Source: CAIODY01 sp046051225 (lineage in GTDB: Bacteria; Bacteroidota; Bacteroidia; Chitinophagales; CAIODY01). From it: DNA of 64,000 bases. The stretch lies in the NCBI GenBank assembly GCA_046051225.1, contig JBJOOR010000001.1, forward strand, positions 62,001-126,000, in the 5' to 3' direction. Below, one piece after another: positions 53,278-61,244 of the stretch; positions within the stretch are counted from its first letter, which is position 1, and the number at the start of each line of letters is the position of its first letter. The position numbers and the translations under genes are program-made. Below the pieces are notes generated by a model. That model searched no databases and was not told the DNA's origin. It saw only the letters and a list, made by a program, of their open reading frames with translations.

Positions 53278-54096
53278 TTAATGCAGTGTTGCAATATTAT
53301 GTAGAAGTAAAATGCCAATGTGTTTTTTAAACGCATTCCGTTTTTTATTGTTGTATTTCTCTGCCCAGTTTTTTGAAGTTTTTAATCCACCTAAATAAAA
53401 GCGGCTGGTAAGCCCAACACCTGTAACGGCGGCAATCAAATAATATTGATGTACAATATGCCAAGCAGTAAAATATCCGGCACCTGCTACTGATAATAAA
53501 TTCACTATTCCGAATCCTATTTTGCCAGCATACATCTGCCCACTGCCTGGCAAAAATGCACTTAACATACTTGCTTTTTTTTCATTTTTTAATTTCGGAA
53601 ATGAATTGACAAAAATACTATCGGCAGTTTTTTTATAATCTGTTTTTACAGCGGCTATAAATTTTAAATGTGCATTTTCAAAATCATCATTATTTAAAAA
53701 AATTAAGCATTTAAGCCAGTTGACATGGTATTTGTCGGTGCTATCTTTTAAATCATTATCATACTGAATCATATAATTTTTTGCCTCCAAATAATTTTCT
53801 GATAAATAAGAATTCAGCATTATTTCATACAATATTTTTTGCTGTAATGAATCAGATAAATTTTCAATATCAATCCTGTTAAGGGTTTGAGCTGCTTCTG
53901 CGAATAGTTTATTCGACTTCAATAATTCAGCTTTTTGAATTAAAGCATTTATTTTTTCAACTTCTTTTTTCTCTGAAAAAACTTTATACTCCAATTGCAA
54001 AGCCGCATTTGGATAATCAACACTTTGAGCCCATGAACTAAAATTGTTCAGTAAGCTTATCAGCGTTATCCAATAAATTGTGATTAATATTTTCAT
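53278..54096 (-). CDS. secreted/membrane protein with TPR-like part and LPGxGxMY motif, paralogue of upstream gene
   Basis: A 272-residue protein with signal peptide (ends near SSWAQS), a helical, TPR-like middle, and a C-terminal region SAFLPGSGQMYAGKIGFGIVN followed by one or two membrane helices. The upstream gene has the equivalent SAVIPGAGKMYYGNWGQGF at the same relative place, so the two are tandem paralogues of low identity. The first 59 bp, coding the signal peptide, overlap the end of the upstream gene. The function is unknown; the motif resembles TM2/DUF5683-type membrane proteins. Confidence 0.72.
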   Translation of the reverse strand: MKILITIYWITLISLLNNFSSWAQSVDYPNAALQLEYKVFSEKKEVEKINALIQKAELLKSNKLFAEAAQTLNRIDIENLSDSLQQKILYEIMLNSYLSENYLEAKNYMIQYDNDLKDSTDKYHVNWLKCLIFLNNDDFENAHLKFIAAVKTDYKKTADSIFVNSFPKLKNEKKASMLSAFLPGSGQMYAGKIGFGIVNLLSVAGAGYFTAWHIVHQYYLIAAVTGVGLTSRFYLGGLKTSKNWAEKYNNKKRNAFKKHIGILLLHNIATLH

Positions 54097-54943
54097 ACGC
54101 TTTGCGTTGTTTTACTTTTAAACCAATTACAGTTCCCCAAATATTGCCAACATAAAATACACTGAACAAACCTGTATAAGCCCAGCCGTGTATGCTTTTT
54201 ACGCCTTTCTTTTTAAAACCGCTGTATGCTTCTGCTGCAATTAATGCGGTGGTAAACAAGGCAGCAAAACCTTGCCCCCAATTGCCATAATACATTTTTC
54301 CTGCTCCTGGTATTACAGCACTCAACAAGCCTGCTTTTAATACATTTTTGTTTTTTATGCTTTGTAAATCGTTGTAATTATTCATCATCGTTTCTAACGA
54401 ATAATTAAACTGATGCGGATAGTTTGTTTTAAAATTTTCATATCCTTTTTTGAAAGCAATAGTGTCGTGTACCATTAAGTTTTTAGTAAGCTGTTGTATG
54501 GCAAATACTTTTTTCCATTTTAATGAATCGGCTGAATGGTTTATAGATGCTATGTTCCAGAGGCTTTCTTGTTTCTTGTTTTCATTAAAAAATACTGAAA
54601 TATTTTCGGGCATGTATTCAAATGCTAGATGCAACTGATTCAATTTAGCATACAATAAATATTGATTTTGATAAGGCGCTTCTGATAAACCTTTTTCATA
54701 ATTTAGTTTTTCATCACTAAACTTTTGTGATTGAAATTTTAATTTTTCAACTGCATAATAATAAGCTGTGCTAGATGAAGGATGCAATTGTAAGTAAAGC
54801 CCAGCATCATTATACAAATGCTCTTTCAATAAATACTCGGTAAATGAAACTGAAAACTTTTGCATTGCCGAATCTTGCTGTGCATCAACATTTTGAAGCA
54901 GCAACAATATACCAATCAACAACACAACAATATTTTTCATCAT
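54038..54943 (-). CDS. secreted/membrane protein with TPR-like part and LPGxGxMY motif
   Basis: A 301-residue protein: signal peptide ending at NVDAQQ, helical TPR-like region to about 195, then LLSAVIPGAGKMYYGNWGQGF and two hydrophobic segments (about 220-275), with a short charged tail. It precedes and overlaps its paralogue by 59 bp. Its first 49 codons and its upstream region are duplicated at 56199-56418. No characterised function is known to me; a role in envelope assembly is a guess from location and topology. Confidence 0.72.
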   Translation of the reverse strand: MMKNIVVLLIGILLLLQNVDAQQDSAMQKFSVSFTEYLLKEHLYNDAGLYLQLHPSSSTAYYYAVEKLKFQSQKFSDEKLNYEKGLSEAPYQNQYLLYAKLNQLHLAFEYMPENISVFFNENKKQESLWNIASINHSADSLKWKKVFAIQQLTKNLMVHDTIAFKKGYENFKTNYPHQFNYSLETMMNNYNDLQSIKNKNVLKAGLLSAVIPGAGKMYYGNWGQGFAALFTTALIAAEAYSGFKKKGVKSIHGWAYTGLFSVFYVGNIWGTVIGLKVKQRKAYENINHNLLDNADKLTEQF

Positions 54944-55013
54944 AAAATTTGAAAGGCAAAGTAAATGAGAAATTTGTTTTTGAAAGGATATCTTGTATTT
55001 TTATTGGAAGAAA
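54795..55013. repeat. 219-bp imperfect direct repeat, copy 1 (5' end of gene plus divergent promoter)
   Basis: Aligned without gaps to 56200-56418 (offset 1405 bp). I count 12 mismatches, all in the 149 bp that encode the start of the minus-strand gene; the 70 bp upstream of its ATG are identical in both copies. Confidence 0.92.
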
Positions 55014-55034
55014 CTTATCCATCATTTTTACCTA

Positions 55035-55589
55035 ATGAAAAAAATAATTGTATTTTGCTTATTACTTTGCTGCTGCGTTTTAGTTAATGCACAAACTAAG
55101 CCTGATACTTTACCTAATAAACCCAAGCAGCCTATGTTTATGCCTAACGTGGGGTATAGTTTTTTAACGGGAAGATTTGTAAAAGTGGGTTCATGGGTAA
55201 AAATTTCAAATAGATTTTATGGTGAAATTGCTTACGCCTATTTCCATGAAATAAGTTCTAATAATGATATTTATGCATGGCAAACAAGAAATAAATTTTT
55301 AATTGGATTGAATTTTTTTTTAGATAAAGCGGAGATGAAAACTTTTGTTAATTGCAGCTATTTGAGACACTATTATCATGTATATGATTATGATAAAAAA
55401 ATAAAAAAATTATATCAAGATGATAAGGGTTTTTACTCTAGTTATTCGTGTAATATATGTTATAAAACTACAATAATGAAAGGCAAGTTTGGTACAATAA
55501 TTAAAGTAGGAGTTGCAATTCCTGGCATTCCGGTATTGTTTGGTACTACTCCTTTAAATATGGAATGTTCATTTTATTATTCAATATAA
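55035..55589 (+). CDS. secreted protein, probable outer-membrane barrel, unknown
   Basis: 184 residues from the chosen ATG; 14 codons upstream are open but include only the shared repeat sequence. The signal peptide ends near VLVNAQ. Strand-like aromatic stretches (VGSWVKISNRFYGEIAYAYF, FLIGLNFFLD, FGTIIKVGVAIP) suggest a small beta-barrel. No family was recognised. Its promoter region is the plus-strand side of repeat copy 1. It is followed 9 bp later by a lipoprotein gene, so the two form a small operon. Confidence 0.6.
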   Translation: MKKIIVFCLLLCCCVLVNAQTKPDTLPNKPKQPMFMPNVGYSFLTGRFVKVGSWVKISNRFYGEIAYAYFHEISSNNDIYAWQTRNKFLIGLNFFLDKAEMKTFVNCSYLRHYYHVYDYDKKIKKLYQDDKGFYSSYSCNICYKTTIMKGKFGTIIKVGVAIPGIPVLFGTTPLNMECSFYYSI

Positions 55590-55598
55590 AATTTAGTT

Positions 55599-56198
55599 AT
55601 GAAAAAAATATTATCGCCCTTTAAAAGGGTTCAACTTAGAATAAGTATTTTGATTCTGTTTTTTTATTTGCTGGCAATTAGTTGCCACAAAAAACCAGTA
55701 GAAGACCCATTGCACCCAACAAATTATCCATCCCCTACTTATATCGGTGCAGATAAAATTGTATGTAGAATTGATGGTGAGTATTTTGAAACATCTTCAA
55801 ATGGAAGCAGGATAATGGGGACGTATCCTATTGAAGTAAGCTATGATACTTCAACACAAAGATTTCAAATAAACGGATTTGATAAAGGTGAAATTAAAAG
55901 TGGAGTTAGTAGGCAAATATCAATTAAAGTTAGTGGAGTAAAAAATATTACCACTTATGATTTGATGCCTAGATTTAACTACTATAGTTCAAGGTTTAAT
56001 TCAGCTTCAATATCAAATAATACATCAGAAGTATTTGAAACAGATTCTTTATATAATGGTAATGTTAGAATAACAAAATTGGATGTTAATATTCAAAAAA
56101 GAATTATTTGCGGAACATTTTCATTTAAAGCGCTAAATAAAAAGACAAATCGCATTACTGTTGTTTCTGATGGTTGGTTCGACCTTGTGTATTACTAA
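55599..56198 (+). CDS. putative lipoprotein, DUF6252-like
   Basis: A 199-residue protein with a basic N-terminus, hydrophobic signal and lipobox AISC (Cys29 region, followed by HKKPVED). The stretch GADKIVCRIDGEYFETSSNG resembles the start of DUF6252-type Bacteroidota lipoproteins, which fold as beta-sandwiches. The rest is strand-rich and polar. The stop codon abuts the left edge of repeat copy 2, which suggests that the duplication boundary was set just after this gene. Confidence 0.62.
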   Translation: MKKILSPFKRVQLRISILILFFYLLAISCHKKPVEDPLHPTNYPSPTYIGADKIVCRIDGEYFETSSNGSRIMGTYPIEVSYDTSTQRFQINGFDKGEIKSGVSRQISIKVSGVKNITTYDLMPRFNYYSSRFNSASISNNTSEVFETDSLYNGNVRITKLDVNIQKRIICGTFSFKALNKKTNRITVVSDGWFDLVYY

Positions 56199-56348
56199 TT
56201 AAAGCCCAGCATCATTATACAAATGCTCTTTCAATAAATATTCGCTAAATGAAATGGAAAATTTTTGCATTGCCGAATCTTGTTGTGCATCAACATTTTG
56301 AAGCAACAACAATATACTGACCAACAACACAACAATAGATTTCATCAT
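56199..56348 (-). pseudogene. 49-codon fragment of the 54038-54943 gene in repeat copy 2
   Basis: On the minus strand the copied segment encodes 49 residues starting MMKSIVVLLVSI, including the signal peptide and its QNVDAQQ cleavage region, and then meets a TAA at the junction. Compared with the parent, four to five residues differ and the frame is intact. It is probably a remnant, but a short secreted peptide could still be made because its promoter copy is unchanged. Confidence 0.75.
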
Positions 56349-56418
56349 AAAATTTGAAAGGCAAAGTAAATGAGAAATTTGTTTTTGAAAGGATATCTTG
56401 TATTTTTATTGGAAGAAA
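56200..56418. repeat. 219-bp imperfect direct repeat, copy 2
   Basis: Second copy of 54795-55013. It now forms the upstream region of the plus-strand gene starting at 56427, so that gene and the one at 55035 share the same 70-bp upstream sequence. Confidence 0.92.
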
Positions 56419-56426
56419 TAATAGCT

Positions 56427-57008
56427 ATGAAAAAAATAATTCTTTCAGTTTTGTTGTTTAACTGCTTTATAGCTTTTGCCCAAGAAAAAGCACTACAAAT
56501 AACGCAGCCAAGTATTGGAAAAACATACGTATTAAAAGCAGGAACAAAAGTGGCATATACTACTATACAAAAAGACTCATTAAGAAAGGGAGAGATAAAT
56601 GCTATTGGCGATTCTTTTTTAGTAATTAATAATGATACCGTTCTATTTTACCAAATTAGCCAATTGCAATTTGATAGGATGAATTTGATAAAAAAAATAG
56701 GAAGTAGAGTTGGTGGCTGTGTTTCTTTATTTTCTGCTGTATTAATATCAATGCCAATTATTAAAGATGTAAAAGCTAGAAATAAAGCAGGAGGCGTATT
56801 TGATGAATTAATACTAACAATAGAAAACAGAGAGTTACATTTGACAGCCTATTTAATAATCAGAGACATAGTTTTATTTCTTGCAGTAGCCATACCAACA
56901 GGGATGGGAATTAAATTAATAACAGATAGTAACAAAAAAAGATTGTTGTTTAATAAACACAAAATGATAGATGGTTCGTCTTTTAAATATCAAGTGATTG
57001 ATTTATAA
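56427..57008 (+). CDS. secreted/membrane protein, unknown
   Basis: 193 residues from the chosen ATG, with a signal peptide ending near FIAFAQE. The first half is beta-rich (TYVLKAGTKVAYTTIQ, GEINAIGDSFLVINND), followed by two hydrophobic segments (about 105-120 and 150-172). No family was recognised. The first 15 nt of its coding sequence are identical to those of the gene at 55035. A longer frame begins inside the repeat at 56370 but would put non-signal residues before the signal peptide. Confidence 0.6.
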   Translation: MKKIILSVLLFNCFIAFAQEKALQITQPSIGKTYVLKAGTKVAYTTIQKDSLRKGEINAIGDSFLVINNDTVLFYQISQLQFDRMNLIKKIGSRVGGCVSLFSAVLISMPIIKDVKARNKAGGVFDELILTIENRELHLTAYLIIRDIVLFLAVAIPTGMGIKLITDSNKKRLLFNKHKMIDGSSFKYQVIDL

Positions 57009-57020
57009 ATTTAATACAAC

Positions 57021-57131
57021 ATGAAACTAAAATTAATTATATCAATAATAGCCTTACCACATAACGCTTTTGCCGAGATTTGGGTTTTAGGTGTATTTAA
57101 ATATTTATATAACTTCGCATCCAATGAATGA
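57021..57131 (+). CDS. possible small secreted peptide or remnant (36 residues)
   Basis: An ATG-started frame encoding a signal-like N-terminus (MKLKLIISIIALPHNAFA) and ending 8 bp inside gpsA. It may be the remains of a gene beginning with a signal peptide. Length and lack of homology leave this weak. Confidence 0.25.
   Translation: MKLKLIISIIALPHNAFAEIWVLGVFKYLYNFASNE
57110..57118 (+). promoter_or_regulatory. putative -7 element (TAACTTCGC) immediately before gpsA
   Basis: TAACTTCGC fits TAnnTTCG and ends 5 bp before the gpsA ATG, which would place transcription start at or next to the start codon. No -33 element was found at the usual distance. Confidence 0.3.
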
Positions 57132-58128
57132 AATAAAAAATATAGCAGTAATAGGAAGTGGTTCGTGGGCTACGGCTATTGTAAAAATATTGGGCGAAAA
57201 AAAAGTAAATCTGCATTGGTATATCCGCCGCCATGAAGTGGTGGAGCATATTAAAAAATATCGCCACAATCCTGATTATATCAGCAGCGCTCAATTACCT
57301 GTAGAGCAAATTTCATTTTACAATACAGCCAAAGAAGCTATCCAACAAGCCGATTGGGTAATCGTAGCTACTCCTTCTGCATTTTTAAAAAGCAGTTTAG
57401 ACGGTTTATTACCTGCTGATTTTACGAACAAAAAAATAATATCAGCCATCAAAGGAATGATACCCGATGCTGATGAAAACCGCATTATTGCCGAATATTT
57501 CAACAAATTTTTTGCTATTGATTTTACTAATTTTATTGTTATCAGTGGGCCATGTCATGCCGAAGAAGTGGCATTAGAAAAATTATCGTACTTAACTTTT
57601 AGTTGCCCCGATACCACCAAAGCCTCATTAATAGCCGATTTATTTGCTTGTAGATTTATCAAAACAAATTTTACCGAAGATATTTACGGAACTGAATTAG
57701 CTGCCGTAATGAAAAATATTATTGCCTTAGCAAGTGGTATTTGTCATGGATTGGGCTATGGCGATAATTTTCAGGCGGTGTTGGTTTCTAATGCCATACA
57801 AGAAATAAAACGATTTGTAGATGCGGTGCATCCTATCGAAAGAGATATAAAAGGCAGCGCTTATTTAGGCGATTTATTAGTAACTGCATATTCTCAATTT
57901 AGTCGCAATAGGGCTTTTGGGCTGATGATTGGCAAAGGCTATTCGGTAAAAGCAGCACAATTGGAAATGAATATGATAGCCGAAGGTTATTATTCGGTAA
58001 AATGTATTTATGAAGCCAATCAAAAATATAAAATTGATTTGCCCATTACCACAGCCGTTTACCGAATTTTATATGAAAGAAATTCGCCAATGATGGAAAT
58101 AAAATTGATGACGGAAAAGTTGAAGTAG
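57124..58128 (+). CDS. gpsA: glycerol-3-phosphate dehydrogenase [NAD(P)+]
   Basis: 334 residues. The Rossmann motif IAVIGSGSWATAI is at the N-terminus, VISGPCHAEEVA is at about 143-154, the catalytic Lys is in LAAVMKNIIALASGICHGLGYGDN, and GDLLVTAYSQFSRNR contains the substrate-binding region. It makes sn-glycerol-3-phosphate for phospholipids. I use the ATG eleven codons inside the longest frame, because the family begins just before the GxGxxA loop. It is followed by DUF2480 and GT2 genes on the same strand. Confidence 0.95.
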   Translation: MNEIKNIAVIGSGSWATAIVKILGEKKVNLHWYIRRHEVVEHIKKYRHNPDYISSAQLPVEQISFYNTAKEAIQQADWVIVATPSAFLKSSLDGLLPADFTNKKIISAIKGMIPDADENRIIAEYFNKFFAIDFTNFIVISGPCHAEEVALEKLSYLTFSCPDTTKASLIADLFACRFIKTNFTEDIYGTELAAVMKNIIALASGICHGLGYGDNFQAVLVSNAIQEIKRFVDAVHPIERDIKGSAYLGDLLVTAYSQFSRNRAFGLMIGKGYSVKAAQLEMNMIAEGYYSVKCIYEANQKYKIDLPITTAVYRILYERNSPMMEIKLMTEKLK

Positions 58129-58248
58129 TAATCAGTTTTTAGTCGGCATTATTCAGTAAAAAGTTGAAACATTGTTAAGTTAGTATTGTTATAAAAAGTC
58201 TTAGTGCCTTCCGAAATTTCAGGAGTGGTTAAAAATTGTATTTATAAA

Positions 58249-58764
58249 ATGGAAATTAAAAACGAACCGATAGTTAATAGAGTAGATGAAAGTGGCTTAA
58301 TCACTTTTAATCTGGAAGATTATTTCCCGAAGGAAGAAATAATAGTGTTTGATTTAAAGCCATTTTTATTTCAAGAATTAATACTTCGTGAAAAAGATTA
58401 TCGCAAACAATTAACCGAACAAGATTGGAGTTTGTATAGCAACAAAGCCGTTTGTGTGCTTTGTTCGGCAGATGCTATTATACCAGTGTGGGCTTATATG
58501 TTGGCTTCAACTTATTTGCAACCTGTGGCAAAAAAAGTATTTTTTGGTAGTGCCGAAATTTTTATTCAAACCGAAATGAATGCAGCCTTAAATAAAATTG
58601 ATTTTTCGAAATTCACCGACCAACGAATTGTGGTAAAAGGTTGTGGCGATAAGCCTGTACCCGAAGGCGTTTATTTGCATATTACCAATTTGCTGTTGCC
58701 TTATGTAAAAAGCATTATGTATGGTGAGCCTTGTAGCACTGTACCGCTGTATAAAAAGAAATAA
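58249..58764 (+). CDS. DUF2480 family protein
   Basis: 171 residues from the chosen ATG. The sequence matches the Bacteroidota family DUF2480: IVNRVDESGLITFNLEDYF, FDLKPFLFQELILREKDYR, CVLCSADAIIPVWAYML and KGCGDKPVPEGVYLHIT, with conserved Cys/His residues that could hold a metal. The function is unknown. It begins 120 bp after gpsA and is followed by the GT2 gene within a few dozen bases. Confidence 0.88.
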   Translation: MEIKNEPIVNRVDESGLITFNLEDYFPKEEIIVFDLKPFLFQELILREKDYRKQLTEQDWSLYSNKAVCVLCSADAIIPVWAYMLASTYLQPVAKKVFFGSAEIFIQTEMNAALNKIDFSKFTDQRIVVKGCGDKPVPEGVYLHITNLLLPYVKSIMYGEPCSTVPLYKKK

Positions 58765-58772
58765 ATGTTTTA

Positions 58773-59549
58773 ATGCTTTCATCAGATTTGTACATTTGCA
58801 AAAAAAGTATTTTGATAAATAATAAAAAAATAGTGGTGGTATTGCCTGCCTATAATGCGGCTTCAACGCTTGAAAAAACGGTAGCCGAAATAGATAGAAA
58901 CATTGTAGATGAAATTATTTTAGTAGATGATGCCAGCAAAGACAATACAACCGAATTAGGCAAAAAAATTGGCATACAACATTGTATTCGTCATGAAAGC
59001 AATAAAGGATATGGCGGCAATCAAAAAACCTGTTACAATAAAGCATTAGAATTAAATGCCGATATCGTTATCATGCTTCATCCCGATTATCAATACACCC
59101 CCATGCTCATTCCTACCATGTCGCACCTTATTGCATCAGGTCTTTATCCTGTTGTATTAGGAAGTAGAATTTTGGGTGGTGGTGCATTAAAAGGCGGAAT
59201 GCCTGTATATAAATATGTATTTAATAGAGGAATGACATTGGTTCAAAATATTTTGCAAGGCATGAAATTATCCGAGTATCATACGGGCTATAGAGCCTTT
59301 TCGGCAGATGTTTTAAGAACTATAGATTATAATAAAAATTCGGATGATTTTGTTTTCGATAATCAAATGCTATCGCAAATAGCTATGAAAAATTTTCAGA
59401 TTGCTGAAATTACTTGCCCTACAAAATATTTTCCTGAAGCATCATCCATCAATTTTCGTAGAAGCACTATTTATGGAATTGGCTGTATGTATGTAGCCAC
59501 ACGGCATTGGCTACATAAAAAGAAAATAATTAAATGGAAAATTTATTGA
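58773..59549 (+). CDS. GT2 family glycosyltransferase (DPM1-like, soluble)
   Basis: Up to 258 residues. The GT-A core starts at KKIVVVLPAYNAASTLEKT, with DEIILVDDASKDNT and the donor-site segment IVIMLHPDYQYTP in place of a DXD (HPDYQ, typical of this subgroup). YHTGYRAF follows near residue 170. No membrane helix is present. The start is uncertain: ATG 58773 gives a short non-conserved leader, while TTG 58812 starts right before the conserved core. Confidence 0.88.
   Translation: MLSSDLYICKKSILINNKKIVVVLPAYNAASTLEKTVAEIDRNIVDEIILVDDASKDNTTELGKKIGIQHCIRHESNKGYGGNQKTCYNKALELNADIVIMLHPDYQYTPMLIPTMSHLIASGLYPVVLGSRILGGGALKGGMPVYKYVFNRGMTLVQNILQGMKLSEYHTGYRAFSADVLRTIDYNKNSDDFVFDNQMLSQIAMKNFQIAEITCPTKYFPEASSINFRRSTIYGIGCMYVATRHWLHKKKIIKWKIY
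58791..58799 (+). promoter_or_regulatory. putative -7 element (TACATTTGC) inside the nominal 5' end of the GT2 gene
   Basis: TACATTTGC is a full match to TAnnTTTGC. If used, the GT2 message would start downstream of ATG 58773, favouring the TTG at 58812 as start. Confidence 0.35.
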
Positions 59550-59580
59550 TTTAAAAAGCCGAATCAAATTTAATTTAACA

Positions 59581-59611
59581 TTGTATAGATTTCATCACTT
59601 TTTTAACTTTG
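59581..59611 (+). promoter_or_regulatory. putative promoter (TTG N20 TAACTTTG) of the DUF983 gene
   Basis: TTG at 59581-59583 and TAACTTTG at 59604-59611 have the spacing expected of Bacteroidota -33/-7 elements. The start codon is 48 bp downstream. A second -7-like element, TATTTTTGC at 59648-59656, lies 3 bp before the ATG. Confidence 0.55.
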
Positions 59612-59659
59612 TAACATCAGTTACCAAAAATACTTGCTAAAGATTTGTATTTTTGCCCC

Positions 59660-60052
59660 ATGAATTATTTTACTTCTACTTTTCTTTGTCGTTGCCCACA
59701 TTGTCGTCAAGAAAATTTATTTCATCATTCTAATCCTTATGATTTAAGCAAAAAGATTTTAGACATGAAAGATAATTGTGTCACTTGTGGACAAAGAACA
59801 GAATTAGAAACTGGATTTTGGTGGGGCACAGGCTATATCAGCTATGGCTTAGCAGTAATTATTTCTTTTATAAATGTGTTATGGTTTTCGCCCATTTTTG
59901 GATGGGAAACTATTTATAGCGTATGGGGTTTTTTATTTGCCAATGCATTAGTATTGCTATTATGTATGCCATGGTTGGTAAGATTTTCGAGAGTTTTTTA
60001 TTTAAGTTTTTTTGTACGATATGACGATTCATTTTCAACAAAAATTAAATAG
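59660..60052 (+). CDS. DUF983 family protein
   Basis: 130 residues. Two CxxC-type pairs (CRCPHCRQ and CVTCGQR) form a likely zinc ribbon at the N-terminus, followed by WWGTGYISYGL and two membrane helices, the signature of DUF983. I chose the ATG; the longest frame starts five codons earlier at TTG. Its function is unknown. The end overlaps the convergent aminotransferase gene by 8 bp. Confidence 0.87.
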   Translation: MNYFTSTFLCRCPHCRQENLFHHSNPYDLSKKILDMKDNCVTCGQRTELETGFWWGTGYISYGLAVIISFINVLWFSPIFGWETIYSVWGFLFANALVLLLCMPWLVRFSRVFYLSFFVRYDDSFSTKIK

Positions 60053-61229
60053 CAGCGTCTATTGCTTGCAACAAAATATCTATAGATTGATTAACTTCTT
60101 GTTCGGTAATAATTAGCGGTGGTGCAATTCGAATACAATTATCAGCAAATAAAAACCAATCAGTAATAACACCATGAGCCAAGCAATTATCCATTACTTT
60201 TTTCATGGTTTCAAAGTTTTCAAATTCAATAGCCGCCAACAATCCAAGGCTCCTAAAATCTTTAATTAGCGGATGCTGCAATCTTGTTCTGTACAAATGT
60301 TCACGTTGACAAACATTCATCAAATCTTCATTTTGCAACAAAAATTTTAACCCTGCAAATGCCGCTGCGCAACACACAGGGTTGCCCCCAAATGTAGTGA
60401 TATGACCTAATACAGGATTATAGCTTAACGTATCCATTATTTTTTTATCAGCAATAAAAGCACCTAAAGGCAAACCTGCACCAAATGCTTTGCCTATTAA
60501 TAAAATATCGGGTACTATTTCAAAATGCTCGAATGCAAATAATTTTCCTGTTCTGCCAAAGCCTGTTTGTATTTCGTCAATCACTAATAATGTTCTAGTT
60601 TCATCACATTTTTTTCTGATTGCTTTTGCAAATTCTTTCGTCATTATTTGCACACCACATTCGGCTTTTACTAACTCTATAAAAACGGCTGCTGTTTTTG
60701 TGGTTATTAAATCAATATCATCCAAACAATTAAAACACATATATTTCACATCGGGCAATAATGGTTTAAAAGGCTGTGTAAAATATTCATTATCCATCAA
60801 GCTTAATGCACCCTGTGTTGAGCCATGATAGCTGTTTTTAAAAGAAACAAATTCGCTTCTGCCAGTAAATCGTTTGGCTAATTTCATAGCTCCTTCGGTA
60901 GCTTCGGTACCCGAATTTGTAAAATAAACAGTGTTTAAATTATTGGGTAAAATATCGGCAAGCAAAGCTGCCAATGCCACTTGTGGTTCTTGAATATGTT
61001 CACCATACACCATAGTGTGCATATATTGTTGGGCTTGATATTGTATGGCTTTTACTACTTCGGGGTGGCAATGCCCCAACGAACTAACACCTATGCCCGA
61101 TATTAAATCGATATAAACTTTACCTAATGTATCGGTAATATAAATTCCCGTAGCACTTTGTATTTGAAGCTGCAAAGGCATTTCGCTGGTTTGAGCTACA
61201 TGTTGTAAAAATAATTGGCGTATTTGCAT
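60045..61229 (-). CDS. class III PLP-dependent aminotransferase (acetylornithine/ornithine-aminotransferase-like)
   Basis: About 394 residues. Family blocks are DLISGIGVSSLGHCHPEVV, VYFTNSGTEATEGAMKLAKR, LLVIDEIQTGFGRTGKLFAFEH with the PLP Asp, and LLIGKAFGAGLPLGAF with the Schiff-base Lys, then GHITTFGGNPVCCAAA. It transfers an amino group from an omega-amino compound, but the substrate is not clear from context; arginine-pathway genes are absent. I use the ATG five codons inside the longest frame (TTG). It follows a DUF6089 gene by 15 bp. Confidence 0.9.
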   Translation of the reverse strand: MQIRQLFLQHVAQTSEMPLQLQIQSATGIYITDTLGKVYIDLISGIGVSSLGHCHPEVVKAIQYQAQQYMHTMVYGEHIQEPQVALAALLADILPNNLNTVYFTNSGTEATEGAMKLAKRFTGRSEFVSFKNSYHGSTQGALSLMDNEYFTQPFKPLLPDVKYMCFNCLDDIDLITTKTAAVFIELVKAECGVQIMTKEFAKAIRKKCDETRTLLVIDEIQTGFGRTGKLFAFEHFEIVPDILLIGKAFGAGLPLGAFIADKKIMDTLSYNPVLGHITTFGGNPVCCAAAFAGLKFLLQNEDLMNVCQREHLYRTRLQHPLIKDFRSLGLLAAIEFENFETMKKVMDNCLAHGVITDWFLFADNCIRIAPPLIITEQEVNQSIDILLQAIDAAI

Positions 61230-61244
61230 GGGTAAATGAATCAA

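Noticed and set aside
59547..59569. Weak hairpin TTGATT / AATCAA after the GT2 gene as terminator
   Set aside because: Stem of six AT-rich pairs without a T tract.
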